The notes: generated by a model from the letters alone, not told the origin. A DNA stretch of 64,000 nucleotides from CALHVX01 sp051027215 (GCA_051027215.1 JBPCXR010000060.1:27486-91485), one strand, 5' to 3'; shown: positions 8,440 through 17,737, counted from the stretch's first letter. Numbers and translations: made by a program.

Positions 8440-8452
8440 ACCGGAGGATCAT

Positions 8453-8761
8453 ATGATCATCGTAAACGCCAAGATCGTCGCCGACGAAAACACCATCGCC
8501 GCCATGAAAAGCGCCATTGCAACCATGGAAACCGCCAGTCGCGCAGAAGCAGGCTGCGACGATTACACCTTTAGCGTCGAGCTGAACGATCCCAATGTAC
8601 TGCGCATTACCGAGCGCTGGCATGACGAAGCATCGCTGAAGGCTCACTTCGCAACGCCGCATATGGCCGCATTTCAGGCAGCCATGGGTGCACACCCACC
8701 ACGGGAAGTCACCGCGCTGTTCTACGACGCTACAGAAGTTCCCGCACCGAACGTCGGATAA
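8453..8761 (+). CDS. antibiotic biosynthesis monooxygenase (ABM/YgiN-like) protein
   Basis: A 102-residue single-domain ferredoxin-like protein. The ABM pattern is visible: an early E-A-G-C, then R-I-T-E-R-W-H-D-E-A-S-L-K-A-H-F and T-P-H-M-A-A-F. Members are small dimers such as quinol monooxygenase YgiN. A GGAGG site lies before the ATG, 13 bp after the ATP-grasp gene and 6 bp before the GST gene, so it may be on the same transcript. Substrate unknown. Confidence 0.82.
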   Translation: MIIVNAKIVADENTIAAMKSAIATMETASRAEAGCDDYTFSVELNDPNVLRITERWHDEASLKAHFATPHMAAFQAAMGAHPPREVTALFYDATEVPAPNVG

Positions 8762-8767
8762 GTCGAC

Positions 8768-9406
8768 GTGTTGACGCTTTGGGGAGCAGGTACGGCGCGA
8801 ACCATTCGCGCTCATTGGATGCTGCAGGAACTGGGTCTTGAGTACGAGACAAAGCCTGTCGGCTCCCGTACTGGAGAAACTCAGGAGCCAACCTTTCAGG
8901 CATTGAATCTCAAAGAGAAGATTCCCGTGCTGGTGGACGATGATCTAGTGCTGACGGAGAGCGGCGCCATCGTCACCTATCTCGGCACTCGGTATGGGCA
9001 AAAGTCCGCACAGCTTGGACAGCCACTGGTACCCACGGACCCAGTGCAGCGAGCGCGCTACGATGAGTGGATGAGCTACATCTTGATGGAGCTAGATGCC
9101 CATACGTTGTATGTGCTCAGAAAGCACAGAGATCTAACCGCACTCTACGGCGAGGCACCCGCTGCCGTAGCCACCGCCATAGATGGCTTTAACAAGCAGA
9201 TTCAATTTGCGGTGCAGCAGCTCGGGCAAAACTCCTACGCCCTCAATGAGCATTTCACTGGCATCGACATCATGCTCGCTACCACACTGGAGTGGGCTGT
9301 GTTTTATGGGTTTACGTTGCCGGAAACGCTCGAGTCTTATCGATTGCGGCTGAGGGAGCGTGAGGGGTCGCGCAGGGCGGTGCTGGCTAATCGGCTTCCT
9401 GAGTGA
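8768..9406 (+). CDS. glutathione S-transferase family protein
   Basis: A 212-residue protein with an N-terminal thioredoxin-fold domain: L-W-G-A-G-T-A-R at the strand-helix turn, then I-P-V-L-V-D-D (cis-proline region) and L-T-E-S-G-A-I, the glutathione-binding E-S pair. The C-terminal half is helical as in GSTs. The start is GTG at 8768, since no ATG lies near the conserved first strand. It conjugates glutathione or acts as a related lyase or reductase; substrate unknown. It lies 6 bp after the ABM gene. Confidence 0.85.
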   Translation: MLTLWGAGTARTIRAHWMLQELGLEYETKPVGSRTGETQEPTFQALNLKEKIPVLVDDDLVLTESGAIVTYLGTRYGQKSAQLGQPLVPTDPVQRARYDEWMSYILMELDAHTLYVLRKHRDLTALYGEAPAAVATAIDGFNKQIQFAVQQLGQNSYALNEHFTGIDIMLATTLEWAVFYGFTLPETLESYRLRLREREGSRRAVLANRLPE

Positions 9407-9530
9407 GCTATTCAGAGCCACCAGCGACGTAGGTCGCGATAAGTGGTTTCAGACTTAAGTTCTAATGGTGGCATCCGACTCGTAGCCATCATTCACATTG
9501 ACGAAAACCACAAGCGTGAGGTCTGCAAGT

Positions 9531-9926
9531 ATGAAAATCTACGTCACCAGCGTTTTCGTGAACGATCAGCGTGAAGCGCTGAAGTTTTACACGGAAAGAC
9601 TGCGTTTTGAGAAAAAGCGCGATATTCCCATGGGTGAATACCGTTGGCTCACGGTTACGGGTAAGGGTGAACCCGGTGGAACCGAACTTCTGCTAGAGCC
9701 GAGCGCGCATCCAGCGGTAGCGCCTTACCGCTCCGCTCTCGTTGCCGACGGGATACCGGCAACCTCATTCCAAGTGGACGATTTGGATGCTGAATACGAA
9801 CGCCTCTGCAACGAAGGTGTTGTTTTCACTCAACAGCCAACGGAAGCAGGTAGCGTGAAGGTGGCCGTTCTCGACGACACCTGCGGCAATCTTATTCAGC
9901 TCATAGAGATGCTAGAGGACGCCTGA
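9531..9926 (+). CDS. VOC (glyoxalase/bleomycin resistance/dioxygenase) family protein
   Basis: A 131-residue protein with the paired beta-alpha-beta-beta-beta fold of VOC enzymes: F-V-N-D-Q-R-E-A-L-K-F-Y-T-E-R-L at the N-terminus and a C-terminal D-T-C-G-N-L-I-Q-L-I-E ending with the usual metal-ligand glutamate. The ATG at 9531 has GAGGT 8 bases upstream; a frame to TTG 9498 lacks support. Likely a small metal-dependent lyase or a resistance protein; its ligand cannot be told. Confidence 0.85.
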   Translation: MKIYVTSVFVNDQREALKFYTERLRFEKKRDIPMGEYRWLTVTGKGEPGGTELLLEPSAHPAVAPYRSALVADGIPATSFQVDDLDAEYERLCNEGVVFTQQPTEAGSVKVAVLDDTCGNLIQLIEMLEDA

Positions 9927-9983
9927 GCGATTTATCCATTTCTAGCCGAACTCGAAAGTAGATCCGCGTTCGCTGAATGACTG

Positions 9984-10036
9984 CTAACGAGAAAGCCGAC
10001 GTTCGCGATGCGGGTGCGACCGGCGCTTATTGACCC
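9984..10036. repeat. dispersed 53-bp intergenic repeat, copy A
   Basis: Begins CTAACGA and ends GACCC; the core AAAGCCGACGTTCGCGATGC is identical to copy B at 15767-15819. The two copies match at 48 of 53 positions by eye, in the same orientation, both between genes. Confidence 0.7.
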
Positions 10037-10242
10037 ATTGCTGCGCTACGCAGGCTCTCCTTAGTGAGGTAACCTTCAAACATCTTGGTCTGGGAAGGGG
10101 CGATGAACCTGGACGTGGCCGGATCTGGAGGAAGAGGAGGCACGTTTGGACAACGGCCAAAGAGGCCGTTAGCTTTCCGGGGTAGGGAATTACCTCAATC
10201 TGGGCATTGATTCCTGGCGATGGAGAAGATAGGAAAGAAGAG

Positions 10243-10250
10243 AAGGAGGA
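10243..10250 (+). promoter_or_regulatory. ribosome-binding site that sets a TTG start
   Basis: AAGGAGGA lies 5 bases before TTG 10256. The in-frame ATG at 10220 has no such site, so the TTG is the better start of the BVMO. Confidence 0.6.
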
Positions 10251-10255
10251 GCCAG

Positions 10256-11854
10256 TTGGCAGACTACGATGTAATTGTGATTGGCGCGGGCGTGAGTGGT
10301 CTGTACGCGCTTCATCATCTGCGCGACGAACTGCAGCTCTCGATACGCGTGTACGACGGCGCCGACGATGTCGGCGGCACTTGGTGGTACAACCGCTACC
10401 CCGGTGCCCGGGTGGACGGGCCTGGCAGCCCGTACTACTGCTACACGTTCTCGGACGAGCTTATGGAGGAGTGGGACTGGGCGGAAACGCAGCCCACTCA
10501 AGCGGACGTGTTGGCGTACGTGGCGCATGTGGCCGACCGGTTCGATCTCCGGCGTGATATTCAATTCAACACGTGGGTGACCGACGCCAGCTACAGTGAC
10601 GAGTCTGGGCTTTGGACCATCGAGACCAGTGCGGGCGAGCGCGTATCGGCGCGATTTCTAGTATGCGCGGTCGGCGCGCTCTCCACCGCCCACATACCCG
10701 ATATCCCCGGCTTCGATGTGTTCCAGGGAGAGGTCCATCACACCGGCGCGTGGCCGCACGAACCCGTGTCCTTCGCCGGGAAACGTGTTGGTGTGATAGG
10801 AACAGGGTCTTCGGGAGTGCAGTCAATTCCTGAGATCGCGCGCGAAGCAGCGCATCTGACCGTGTTCCAGCGCACACCCCAATACAGCGTTCCTGCCCGC
10901 AATCGTGCCGTCACCCCTGAGGAGGCAGCTCATGCCCGGGAGAACTGGGACAGCATTCGCGAGGTGATGGCGGTCAACAACGGCGGATTTCCGTTTCTGT
11001 TCGATACCCACTCCGCATACGTGCACACACCGGAACAACGACAGGAGCGATTAGAGGAGCTTTGGGAGGAGGGAACGCTCAACTTCTTTTTCGCAAACTA
11101 TTCAGATGTCCTTATGAGTAACGAGGTCAACGGCTGGGTGGCGGATTTCCTACGCGGCAAAATCCGCGAGGCTGTCGACGATCCCGAAACCGCCGAGAAG
11201 CTCATGCCCGACTTCTTCGTGGGCACCAAACGACCCATACTCGACAACGGTTACTTCCAGACGTTCAATCGGGACAACGTCACCCTGGTAGACCTGCGCG
11301 AGGACCCGTTCGAAGTTTTCACTCCGTCAGGCGTGAGCACTGCACAGGGCGAGCATCCCCTGGACATGCTGGTGCTGGCAACAGGCTTCGATGCGATCAG
11401 CGGCACCATGTTGAAACTCAACCCGATCGGGCGGCGAGGCGTCAGCCTCAAAGACAAGTGGAAAGATGGTTTCGACAACTACCTCGGCATCATGATCTCA
11501 GGGTTTCCCAATCTGTTCATGATTCACGGCCCGGGAACACCAGGTGTGCTCTACAACATGCCTCTAGGTGCGGAGCGCGAGGTGCAATGGATCGGCAACT
11601 GCATTCAACGCCTGAAGGATAAAAGCTTGAGCACCGTGGAACCGACGACGAATGCCGAGACGATATGGGGCGAGGAGGTAAACACCCTCGCCAATCGAAC
11701 GCTCTACCCGCAGACAGACTCGTGGTACACCGGCGCCAATATCCCTGGCAAACCGCGCAAGTTCACCGTGCACCTTGGAGGGCCGCTGTACTTTCAGCGC
11801 ATATCAGAGGTGGCCGCCAACGGTTACGAGGGGTTCGTCTTCGAAGCGAGTTAA
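10256..11854 (+). CDS. Baeyer-Villiger-type flavin monooxygenase (cyclohexanone monooxygenase-like)
   Basis: A class B flavoprotein monooxygenase of about 532 residues. The FAD site G-A-G-V-S-G is close to the N-terminus. The BVMO fingerprint F-Q-G-E-V-H-H-T-G-A-W-P matches FxGxxxHxxxWP. The NADPH site G-T-G-S-S-G follows, and the late A-T-G-F-D motif is present. Members insert oxygen next to a ketone to form esters or lactones with NADPH and O2. The ATG at 10220 is possible, but TTG 10256 has a far better ribosome-binding site and puts the Rossmann strand at the usual distance. It stands alone; a BVMO next to esterase and SDR genes would suit ketone breakdown. Confidence 0.9.
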   Translation: MADYDVIVIGAGVSGLYALHHLRDELQLSIRVYDGADDVGGTWWYNRYPGARVDGPGSPYYCYTFSDELMEEWDWAETQPTQADVLAYVAHVADRFDLRRDIQFNTWVTDASYSDESGLWTIETSAGERVSARFLVCAVGALSTAHIPDIPGFDVFQGEVHHTGAWPHEPVSFAGKRVGVIGTGSSGVQSIPEIAREAAHLTVFQRTPQYSVPARNRAVTPEEAAHARENWDSIREVMAVNNGGFPFLFDTHSAYVHTPEQRQERLEELWEEGTLNFFFANYSDVLMSNEVNGWVADFLRGKIREAVDDPETAEKLMPDFFVGTKRPILDNGYFQTFNRDNVTLVDLREDPFEVFTPSGVSTAQGEHPLDMLVLATGFDAISGTMLKLNPIGRRGVSLKDKWKDGFDNYLGIMISGFPNLFMIHGPGTPGVLYNMPLGAEREVQWIGNCIQRLKDKSLSTVEPTTNAETIWGEEVNTLANRTLYPQTDSWYTGANIPGKPRKFTVHLGGPLYFQRISEVAANGYEGFVFEAS

Positions 11855-12024
11855 AAAGCTTTGAGCGACCGTCTGCTCCTGGCCGAACACAGGCCTGAGT
11901 AATTTGAAGGCCGTGTCTCCTTTCGATCCATTGGTTTTGCCCCAGCTCCGTGGACACTTAGAATAGGGCCGGCAGCTGCCCGCGACAATTGGCGTTGCTC
12001 AAAGGGAGAAAATGCGCATCAGCG

Positions 12025-14022
12025 TCACAAAATTTCTGCGACGGGTCCAAGCGACGCAACCTCACGGTACAGCGCCTCGAAACGCGGATGATTGCGCACG
12101 CGGTCGAACACCGGGTGATCCTTTCCGTACTCAAACTCGTGCAGGCCGGCAATCGGCCATCGACTTGTCACGACCTTTTCCAGGTGATCCAGGGCAACGT
12201 CAACTTCGCCGACCGCGAGGTGCATGCGATACAGCCAGAATGGGTCCTGCAATGCTGCGCGCCCTTCGCGCCAGGCCCGTTCGAATACCTCACGCGCCGC
12301 GGACAAATCGCCAATGTGCCCGTAAGCGGTTGCGATGTCGACCATGGCGTATGCACCAGGATCCAGTGATTCTGCCTTTTCCGCGCTGGTGCGTGCAAGC
12401 GCATGGTCGCCGGCAGCCGCCGCGATTCGCGCGATATTGGCGTGGCCAAACGCCGCTTCGGGCGCTACCCGAGTCCCATCCCGGGCAACTCGGATTGCGT
12501 GCTCCCACCGCTGCAAACCAAACAGGTGATCGCTGAAGTACCACAGATTCGCAGTGTCGGCCGGGTTGATCTCAGCGGAGCGAGCCAACAGCGCAATACC
12601 TTCCTCTACACGTCCCTCTACCCAGATGCGTCGGAATGCCAGCGACGAGAGCACGCGGTAGTCGTTCGGGTTGATCCGATAGGCGCCCTCGAAGTCGCCG
12701 GTCGCAAGTAGCGCAAGCGGCTGATCGGGATCAAGTTGCAGCGCACGCTGCGCGCTCTCAAGTCCCAACTGCGCGTTTCGAAGAGAAGTCTCCGCGTTGT
12801 AGGACTCGCCCGTGAACTGAGCGTAGTTGGCTTCAAACCCGTACATCATGGCATTGAACGCTAAGGCATCGGCGAATTCAGGGTCGAGCGCAACCGCCTT
12901 CTCGAGTGCCTCGTGTACCGGTGCCATCGTTGCGAAGTCGCCAGTGAGTGACATACCCAGCAGGTATTGCGAATAGGCTTCGGGATCCGAGGTTGCCGCA
13001 TTTCCAATGCTGGCCTGTTCGCTCGCTGAGAATTCCGCTTCCAGCGCCTCCGACAACCGTGAGGCCATCGCAAGCTGAATACCGAAGATGTCTTCCAGGT
13101 CTGCTTCATACGCGTCTGACCATAGCTGAGTGCCGGAATCGGCATCGATGAGCTGGGCCGTAATCCGCACCCGGTTACCGGCGTAACGAACGCTACCTTC
13201 CATCACCGAACCTACGCGTAGTTCCCGGCCTATTTCAGGAATCGATTTGGCTGTATTTGCGTAAGTCGCCATGGTCGTTCGCGCAATCACCGCCAGATCA
13301 CGCACTTTGCTAAGCTGATTGATGATTTCCCCGTGAATACCCGCAGCAAAATAGGATCGCTCCGGATCTGGACTCATATTCTCGAACGGCAGGACTGCGA
13401 TGGATTTTGCAAGCACCGCTTGTGCGACGTCGGTGCTTGGCGCAACAGTGGTCGGCGTTTGCACGGCGGGAGATGGAGATGAGCGATAGAATATGAAGAT
13501 CACCGCTATGAGCAGAAGCAAAGCAGCAGCCCCAATAACGAGCGGCGCCCTCCGCTTTCCTGGCGCGGTCGCAGTCGAATGCGGTGCAGTTGGAGTGTCA
13601 CCGCGTGCGGCTACTAGGAGAGCCGCAAAGTACAGATCGTCAGCGAGCTCGTGGCGCAAGACCGCCTGACGATTGTTCAGGTTGAGCCGAAGGCCAGGGG
13701 GAATTTCCGTAGGCTCTAGATGAACGGCTATGACGTCGCATCCTTCTTCCTGCGCGAAGTTGAGCTCACGCCGGCAGTTTTCGGAAACCACCGAGCTCGG
13801 AGATACAAAATACAGAAAACGCGCACAGCCCTGAATGGCGTGCGCCAAAGCCTCAGACCACTCGAGACCCGGGCTGATGCCCTCGTCGTACCAGATGTTG
13901 ACCCCGTGATCGCGCAGCCAGGTCAGCTGGGGGTATACAGTGGCGCTGTCCCCATGCGCGTAACAAACGAAAACATACGCATCCGTTCCACGATACGCTG
14001 AAAACGGTTTGTCCAACGCCAA
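12025..14022 (-). CDS. TIR domain / membrane segment / TolB-like / TPR protein
   Basis: A 665-residue protein with four parts. Residues ~13-140 form a TIR domain (V-F-V-C-Y-A-H, W-Y-D-E-G-I), including C-R-R-E86-L, where NADase TIRs carry the catalytic glutamate. Residues ~161-179 are one hydrophobic helix. Then comes a TolB-N/FlgO-like block (I-A-V-L-P-F-E-N-M-S-P-D), as found in CadC- and cyclase-linked proteins. The last ~300 residues look like TPR-type helical repeats. TIR stands where related proteins carry a DNA-binding or cyclase domain, so it may signal from a membrane-bound sensor. The start is TTG at 14022 or TTG 14016, both behind AGGGG. No defence genes are adjacent. Confidence 0.82.
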   Translation of the reverse strand: MALDKPFSAYRGTDAYVFVCYAHGDSATVYPQLTWLRDHGVNIWYDEGISPGLEWSEALAHAIQGCARFLYFVSPSSVVSENCRRELNFAQEEGCDVIAVHLEPTEIPPGLRLNLNNRQAVLRHELADDLYFAALLVAARGDTPTAPHSTATAPGKRRAPLVIGAAALLLLIAVIFIFYRSSPSPAVQTPTTVAPSTDVAQAVLAKSIAVLPFENMSPDPERSYFAAGIHGEIINQLSKVRDLAVIARTTMATYANTAKSIPEIGRELRVGSVMEGSVRYAGNRVRITAQLIDADSGTQLWSDAYEADLEDIFGIQLAMASRLSEALEAEFSASEQASIGNAATSDPEAYSQYLLGMSLTGDFATMAPVHEALEKAVALDPEFADALAFNAMMYGFEANYAQFTGESYNAETSLRNAQLGLESAQRALQLDPDQPLALLATGDFEGAYRINPNDYRVLSSLAFRRIWVEGRVEEGIALLARSAEINPADTANLWYFSDHLFGLQRWEHAIRVARDGTRVAPEAAFGHANIARIAAAAGDHALARTSAEKAESLDPGAYAMVDIATAYGHIGDLSAAREVFERAWREGRAALQDPFWLYRMHLAVGEVDVALDHLEKVVTSRWPIAGLHEFEYGKDHPVFDRVRNHPRFEALYREVASLGPVAEIL

Positions 14023-14468
14023 CCCCTGAGCTGCTCGACTGCGAGTATAAACGATTCAGACAGCGCGGGGTCTCGATCCTTGAGGGCCTAAAACCGGCAT
14101 GCAAGTAAGCGCATGGTACTCACTCGCGTGTCGGGTTCTGGCCGTACCCGGCGGTACGATTCGGCTGGGTTTTCGTCCCTTAGCGGGAACGCTCGCAGTT
14201 CGTGATCTACTTCGAATCTGTGGTTAAAGCGCACACCATGGTGACTGCAGAAAGGCTCACTTCCGACCCGAACCTGTCTTTCACTTCCGTGTTGTTTTGT
14301 GCGATTCCAACAATTAGGCTGTGCCCATGATTTGCGAAATTAGCTACGTCGTGATTATCAGGTAGGCGCTGCTCAGAATTCTGGGACGGCGCTTTTCTAG
14401 TGCCTCCCGCTGGGAACCCCGGAAGGCATCAGTTCTTTAGGGGTTCTTTGGTATTGGGGGATTGGAAA
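14023..14468. other. intergenic region, no gene seen
   Basis: About 445 bp between the divergent TIR and ABM genes. I find no convincing ORF or RNA gene. A 10-bp palindrome CAGAATTCTG sits between two GCGC words at about 14368-14395, but it lacks the shape of a terminator. Promoters for both neighbours should lie here. Confidence 0.4.
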
Positions 14469-14753
14469 ATGAAAAAGGTAGTTCTCGAAGTGCACATTGA
14501 AGTCCCAAAAGAGGACCTGGCTGCATTACTGGTTGAGTTACCGAACCATCTTTCGGTCACAAAGAATGAGGCCGGGTGCCTTGAATTTCAAGTTAAGCAG
14601 CGAGTGAGCCGCCCCTGCGTGTTCGACGTATACGAGGAATTCGAGAACAAAGACGCGTTCGATCTGCATCAGTCGCGTGTCAGAGAATCAAAGTGGGGCG
14701 AAATCAACCTCAGGGCGACCCGGCATTACCAGGTAAATCAAATTGATACTTAG
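14469..14753 (+). CDS. antibiotic biosynthesis monooxygenase (ABM) domain protein
   Basis: A 94-residue ferredoxin-like ABM protein: N-E-A-G-C-L-E-F after the first helix and F-D-V-Y-E-E-F-E-N-K-D-A-F-D-L-H-Q in the third strand and helix, matching the pattern of the gene at 8453 though the two are only distantly alike. The ATG at 14469 was chosen because it begins the conserved strand and has GGGG about 8 bases upstream; the frame to 14400 adds an unlike tail. Likely a small dimeric monooxygenase; substrate unknown. Confidence 0.78.
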   Translation: MKKVVLEVHIEVPKEDLAALLVELPNHLSVTKNEAGCLEFQVKQRVSRPCVFDVYEEFENKDAFDLHQSRVRESKWGEINLRATRHYQVNQIDT

Positions 14754-14881
14754 ATTGGTTCAACGTCGCTCGTTGGCCGAAAGCCGCCATTTGATGATTC
14801 TAGCTGAGTGATCGATTCCGACCCTCGCTGGGATTCCTTTCTACGAACTACGCTCGTAATGTGGGCGAAACCGAGGAACAC

Positions 14882-15652
14882 ATGGGAGCTGAGGTGACAT
14901 TCGACGGTGAAGTAATCGTGATTCCCGGAGCGACATCAGGGTTGGGTCGGAATGCGGCGCTGCGCTTCGCCGAAGCGGGCGCACGTGTGGTTTTTGGCGG
15001 CCGTCGCGAAGCGGAGGGCGCCGAGGTTGCGGACCTGATTGCCAGCGGCGGCGGTACCGGCCGATTCGTACAGTGCGACGTCACCCAAAGTGGCGATGTC
15101 GCCAGGCTGGTAGACACAGCAGTTTCCGAGTTCGGTGAGCTGAACATGGCCTACAACGTGGCTGGAGTTCCAGGTGATGCATTTTCCTCATTTGCGGACT
15201 ATGACGAAGAGGAGTGGCGCCGGACCATCGATATCAACTTGAGCGGTATGTTTTATTGCATGAAGCGTGAAATCTTAGCGATGCAAAATGGCGGCGGGGG
15301 TTCCATCGTCAACATGTCTTCTGTTGCGGGCCTGGGTCCAACGCCTGGAGGCGCTGCCTACGTGGCTTCAAAACACGCGATTATTGGATTGACCAAGACT
15401 GCGGCGCTCGACTACGCGGATCAGAATATCCGCGTCAACGCCATCGCACCGGGCGTGGTCAAAACGGAGATGATGGAATGGGGAATCGCCCAGACGCCCG
15501 ATCTGGAAGCGCAGATGCTTGCCCACCAACCCATTGGTCGATTAGGTACCATGGATGAAGTGACCAACGCGGCGATGTGGCTGTGCTCGGGCGCCGCGAG
15601 CTTTGTTACTGGTTCAACGCTGTCGGTGGATGGGGCTTATATGCTGAATTGA
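14882..15652 (+). CDS. short-chain dehydrogenase/reductase (classical SDR)
   Basis: A classical SDR of 256 residues: cofactor loop G-A-T-S-G-L-G (with P instead of the usual T just before it), N-V-A-G in place of N-N-A-G, and catalytic S-S-V-A-G ... Y-V-A-S-K. The C-terminal block G-S-T-L-S-V-D-G is typical of the glucose-dehydrogenase-like group. An arginine after the second strand (V-F-G-G-R-R) suggests NADP(H). The ATG at 14882 has GAGG 5 bases upstream; GTG 14861 is an alternative. It oxidises or reduces an unknown alcohol or ketone. Confidence 0.88.
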   Translation: MGAEVTFDGEVIVIPGATSGLGRNAALRFAEAGARVVFGGRREAEGAEVADLIASGGGTGRFVQCDVTQSGDVARLVDTAVSEFGELNMAYNVAGVPGDAFSSFADYDEEEWRRTIDINLSGMFYCMKREILAMQNGGGGSIVNMSSVAGLGPTPGGAAYVASKHAIIGLTKTAALDYADQNIRVNAIAPGVVKTEMMEWGIAQTPDLEAQMLAHQPIGRLGTMDEVTNAAMWLCSGAASFVTGSTLSVDGAYMLN

Positions 15653-15766
15653 GGTGACGCCATTTTCATAAGGCGGATCTTCCTCGGCAGAGTTCGTCTG
15701 ATTTTGGCAAACACCTGTCCGCTCTTGGCCGATTTGTGCTGGTCAATTTGTGCTTGGGGACGTCGC

Positions 15767-15819
15767 CTAACGATAAAGCCGACGTTCGCGATGCTGGTGC
15801 GACCGGCTCTTGTCGACCC
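15767..15819. repeat. dispersed 53-bp intergenic repeat, copy B
   Basis: Matches copy A (9984-10036) at 48 of 53 positions in the same orientation. It lies in the 200-bp gap between the convergent SDR and PhoD-like genes. A much weaker similarity (AAAGCTGATGTTC) can be seen near 17580. Confidence 0.7.
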
Positions 15820-15851
15820 GAAACAATCTTTTATCCTCGAAGGTTGGTCAC

Positions 15852-17450
15852 TCAAGCAAGGTCGATATGGGTAATAGTTTGCGGGGTACCGTTTTCGTTT
15901 TTTGCTCGATCGTAGCCGCCGCAGTCATAGAACACCGCGTCTGCACCTGACGGGGTAAAGCGAAATATCGTAAAGCCGTTGATTTCCTTGGTGGCAGATA
16001 ACTCACGAGTCTCCAGCCAGGCGGGAGTCGCCACAGCGATGCCGCGTGCAGATGAAGGCCAGGTCACATCGGAAGTGCTCACTGGGCCCACCAGCAATGA
16101 CTTGACAGGTCTGTCACGTAGATCCAGATCACCGCTGCTAGTGATTTCAACAGCGCCCTGAGCGTGAATATCTCCAGAGAGCGTGAAACGCGAGCCTGTG
16201 CGTTTCGATATGGATTCCAGCAGCCGCTGATGCTGATCCCACCAGCCTTGTTGCCAGAGATACTTTTGAGCCTCTACTGTTAGACGGCCCTTGGTGTCAC
16301 CCAGCAGCTCGTTGATTACGACACCCGTGAATCCTTCTGGTGCAACCACATCTGGATACCACTCACGCCATTTACCTGCCGTCCAACCGAAAGGATGCGA
16401 TGGCGTATAAGCAAAGTGTGTAGCGTGTGAATTAGTGGTCCGATTGTTGATCCATTGTTCAATGTCGGGAGGTACCAGACCCGCCGTGTCGCCGCCCAGA
16501 CTGAGGTGACCTGCACAGTCGAATATGGGTGTTTCAAATAGTCGCCCATATACCAGCGCACCGAATGATCGTTCCTTATCTTTTACCGGCGCATTAGGCA
16601 AAGGCGGATAATAGAGTTGGGCGACTGCTGCATGAGCTTCGGCGCTGAATTTGTCTGGGGGAAAAGTGACGATGTCCTTCTCGGCGTCGTCATTCTCGAA
16701 ATAATCGTGATCATCGGCCACAAAGTAGATGGGGGTTGAACGAAATCGCGTTCCGTAGAGATCGGCGATCTGTTCGTTCCCGATCCGCTTTAGCACAGCT
16801 TCGTTGCGCGTTCCGAGCACCGAGGTTTCGCGGTCAAATTCTCCGTATTTCTGCTTGATGGCTTCTGCAGCCGCAGCACTGCGCGCTATCCGCGGCGATC
16901 CACCCCCGCGTAGGTCCCAATAAATATGGTCACCGATCGCAAGGGCAACGTCAGGTTTTTCTGCGAGTGCTGCGTCGAACATGCGCTGGCGGAACTTGTG
17001 TGGTTTAAAGAACTGCGCTCTGGGCGTACCGAATCCATCTCCGCCGCCGGCGCATGTGAACGCCAAAAGCTTGAGGGATGCAGGCATGCTGTTTCGATCG
17101 GGTAGTGTCTTCAGTGGCCAGGGTTCGTAGAACGGCCCTTTATCGTCGACTAGTTGGAGTTGGTAGGTCGTGTTCGGGTTGAGTGAGTTGGCGTGGAAAG
17201 ACCAGTGATACCCCTCGCTATCCGCCTGCACACCAGACACTTTCCGCCGCCCTACCAGCAGGTCAATAGAATGACGCGGTTGCCAAAGTGACAGCGTGAT
17301 AGAGAATTGTGTATCGGTGGCGGTGGGTAGGAGGTGGCGTAAGGTTTTGTCGGATGCCGTACTACGTTGGGGCCACATCGCAGTAATGAGTGAGGTGGTT
17401 GCCGCCAAGAGCACCTCCCTGCGAGATGTGAACCAGCTTGGCCTCTCCAC
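15852..17450 (-). CDS. PhoD-like metallophosphatase, Tat-exported
   Basis: About 532 residues with a twin-arginine signal (S-R-R-E-V-L-L-A-A-T-T) followed by a PhoD-type phosphatase fold. Metal-binding motifs are visible: A-I-G-D-H-I-Y-W-D, V-A-D-D-H-D-Y and L-S-G-D-I-H-A-Q-G. Relatives hydrolyse phosphate mono- or diesters in the periplasm with Fe/Ca centres. GTG 17450 was chosen because TGAGGA stands 4 bases upstream and it puts the Tat motif near the N-terminus; a GTG at 17504 would add 18 residues. It is divergent from the Rieske gene. No Pho box was recognised. Confidence 0.83.
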   Translation of the reverse strand: MERPSWFTSRREVLLAATTSLITAMWPQRSTASDKTLRHLLPTATDTQFSITLSLWQPRHSIDLLVGRRKVSGVQADSEGYHWSFHANSLNPNTTYQLQLVDDKGPFYEPWPLKTLPDRNSMPASLKLLAFTCAGGGDGFGTPRAQFFKPHKFRQRMFDAALAEKPDVALAIGDHIYWDLRGGGSPRIARSAAAAEAIKQKYGEFDRETSVLGTRNEAVLKRIGNEQIADLYGTRFRSTPIYFVADDHDYFENDDAEKDIVTFPPDKFSAEAHAAVAQLYYPPLPNAPVKDKERSFGALVYGRLFETPIFDCAGHLSLGGDTAGLVPPDIEQWINNRTTNSHATHFAYTPSHPFGWTAGKWREWYPDVVAPEGFTGVVINELLGDTKGRLTVEAQKYLWQQGWWDQHQRLLESISKRTGSRFTLSGDIHAQGAVEITSSGDLDLRDRPVKSLLVGPVSTSDVTWPSSARGIAVATPAWLETRELSATKEINGFTIFRFTPSGADAVFYDCGGYDRAKNENGTPQTITHIDLA

Positions 17451-17737
17451 CGCATCCTCACTTAGTCTAAGTGGATCCGAATTGTACCACTGGCTGATCC
17501 ACACCTGTCGAGCTGCGCTGGCGAATGTTGGCTAACGGGGATAAGGCTACATTCTGGCGACCCAGGTCACACTGACGGCAAAGCTGATGTTCCATGACCG
17601 GGCCAGAAGTACTCAATACGATTCTGATCGGTGGTTTGCTTCAGTGCCAAGTTTGGATTGACCAGCAACTGAAAAGCGATTGTATTTGTTCAGCATGGTA
17701 TTAATCTGGTGATCTAACTGTCATGGGAGTGCCGCTC

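Larger units (their letters stand above)
9927..10255. other. intergenic stretch with dispersed repeat and BVMO leader
   Basis: About 330 bp without a convincing gene. It contains copy A of a 53-bp dispersed repeat (9984-10036) and ends with the purine-rich ribosome-binding site of the BVMO gene. I see no strong terminator or promoter. Confidence 0.4.

Noticed and set aside
12025..14022. Anti-phage TIR defence system (Thoeris or CBASS type)
   Set aside because: No ThsA, cyclase or other defence gene stands nearby, and the TolB/TPR fusion resembles sensory proteins.
14360..14400. Terminator before the ABM gene
   Set aside because: The palindrome CAGAATTCTG is short and its flanking GCGC words do not extend the stem; no gene ends there in that direction.
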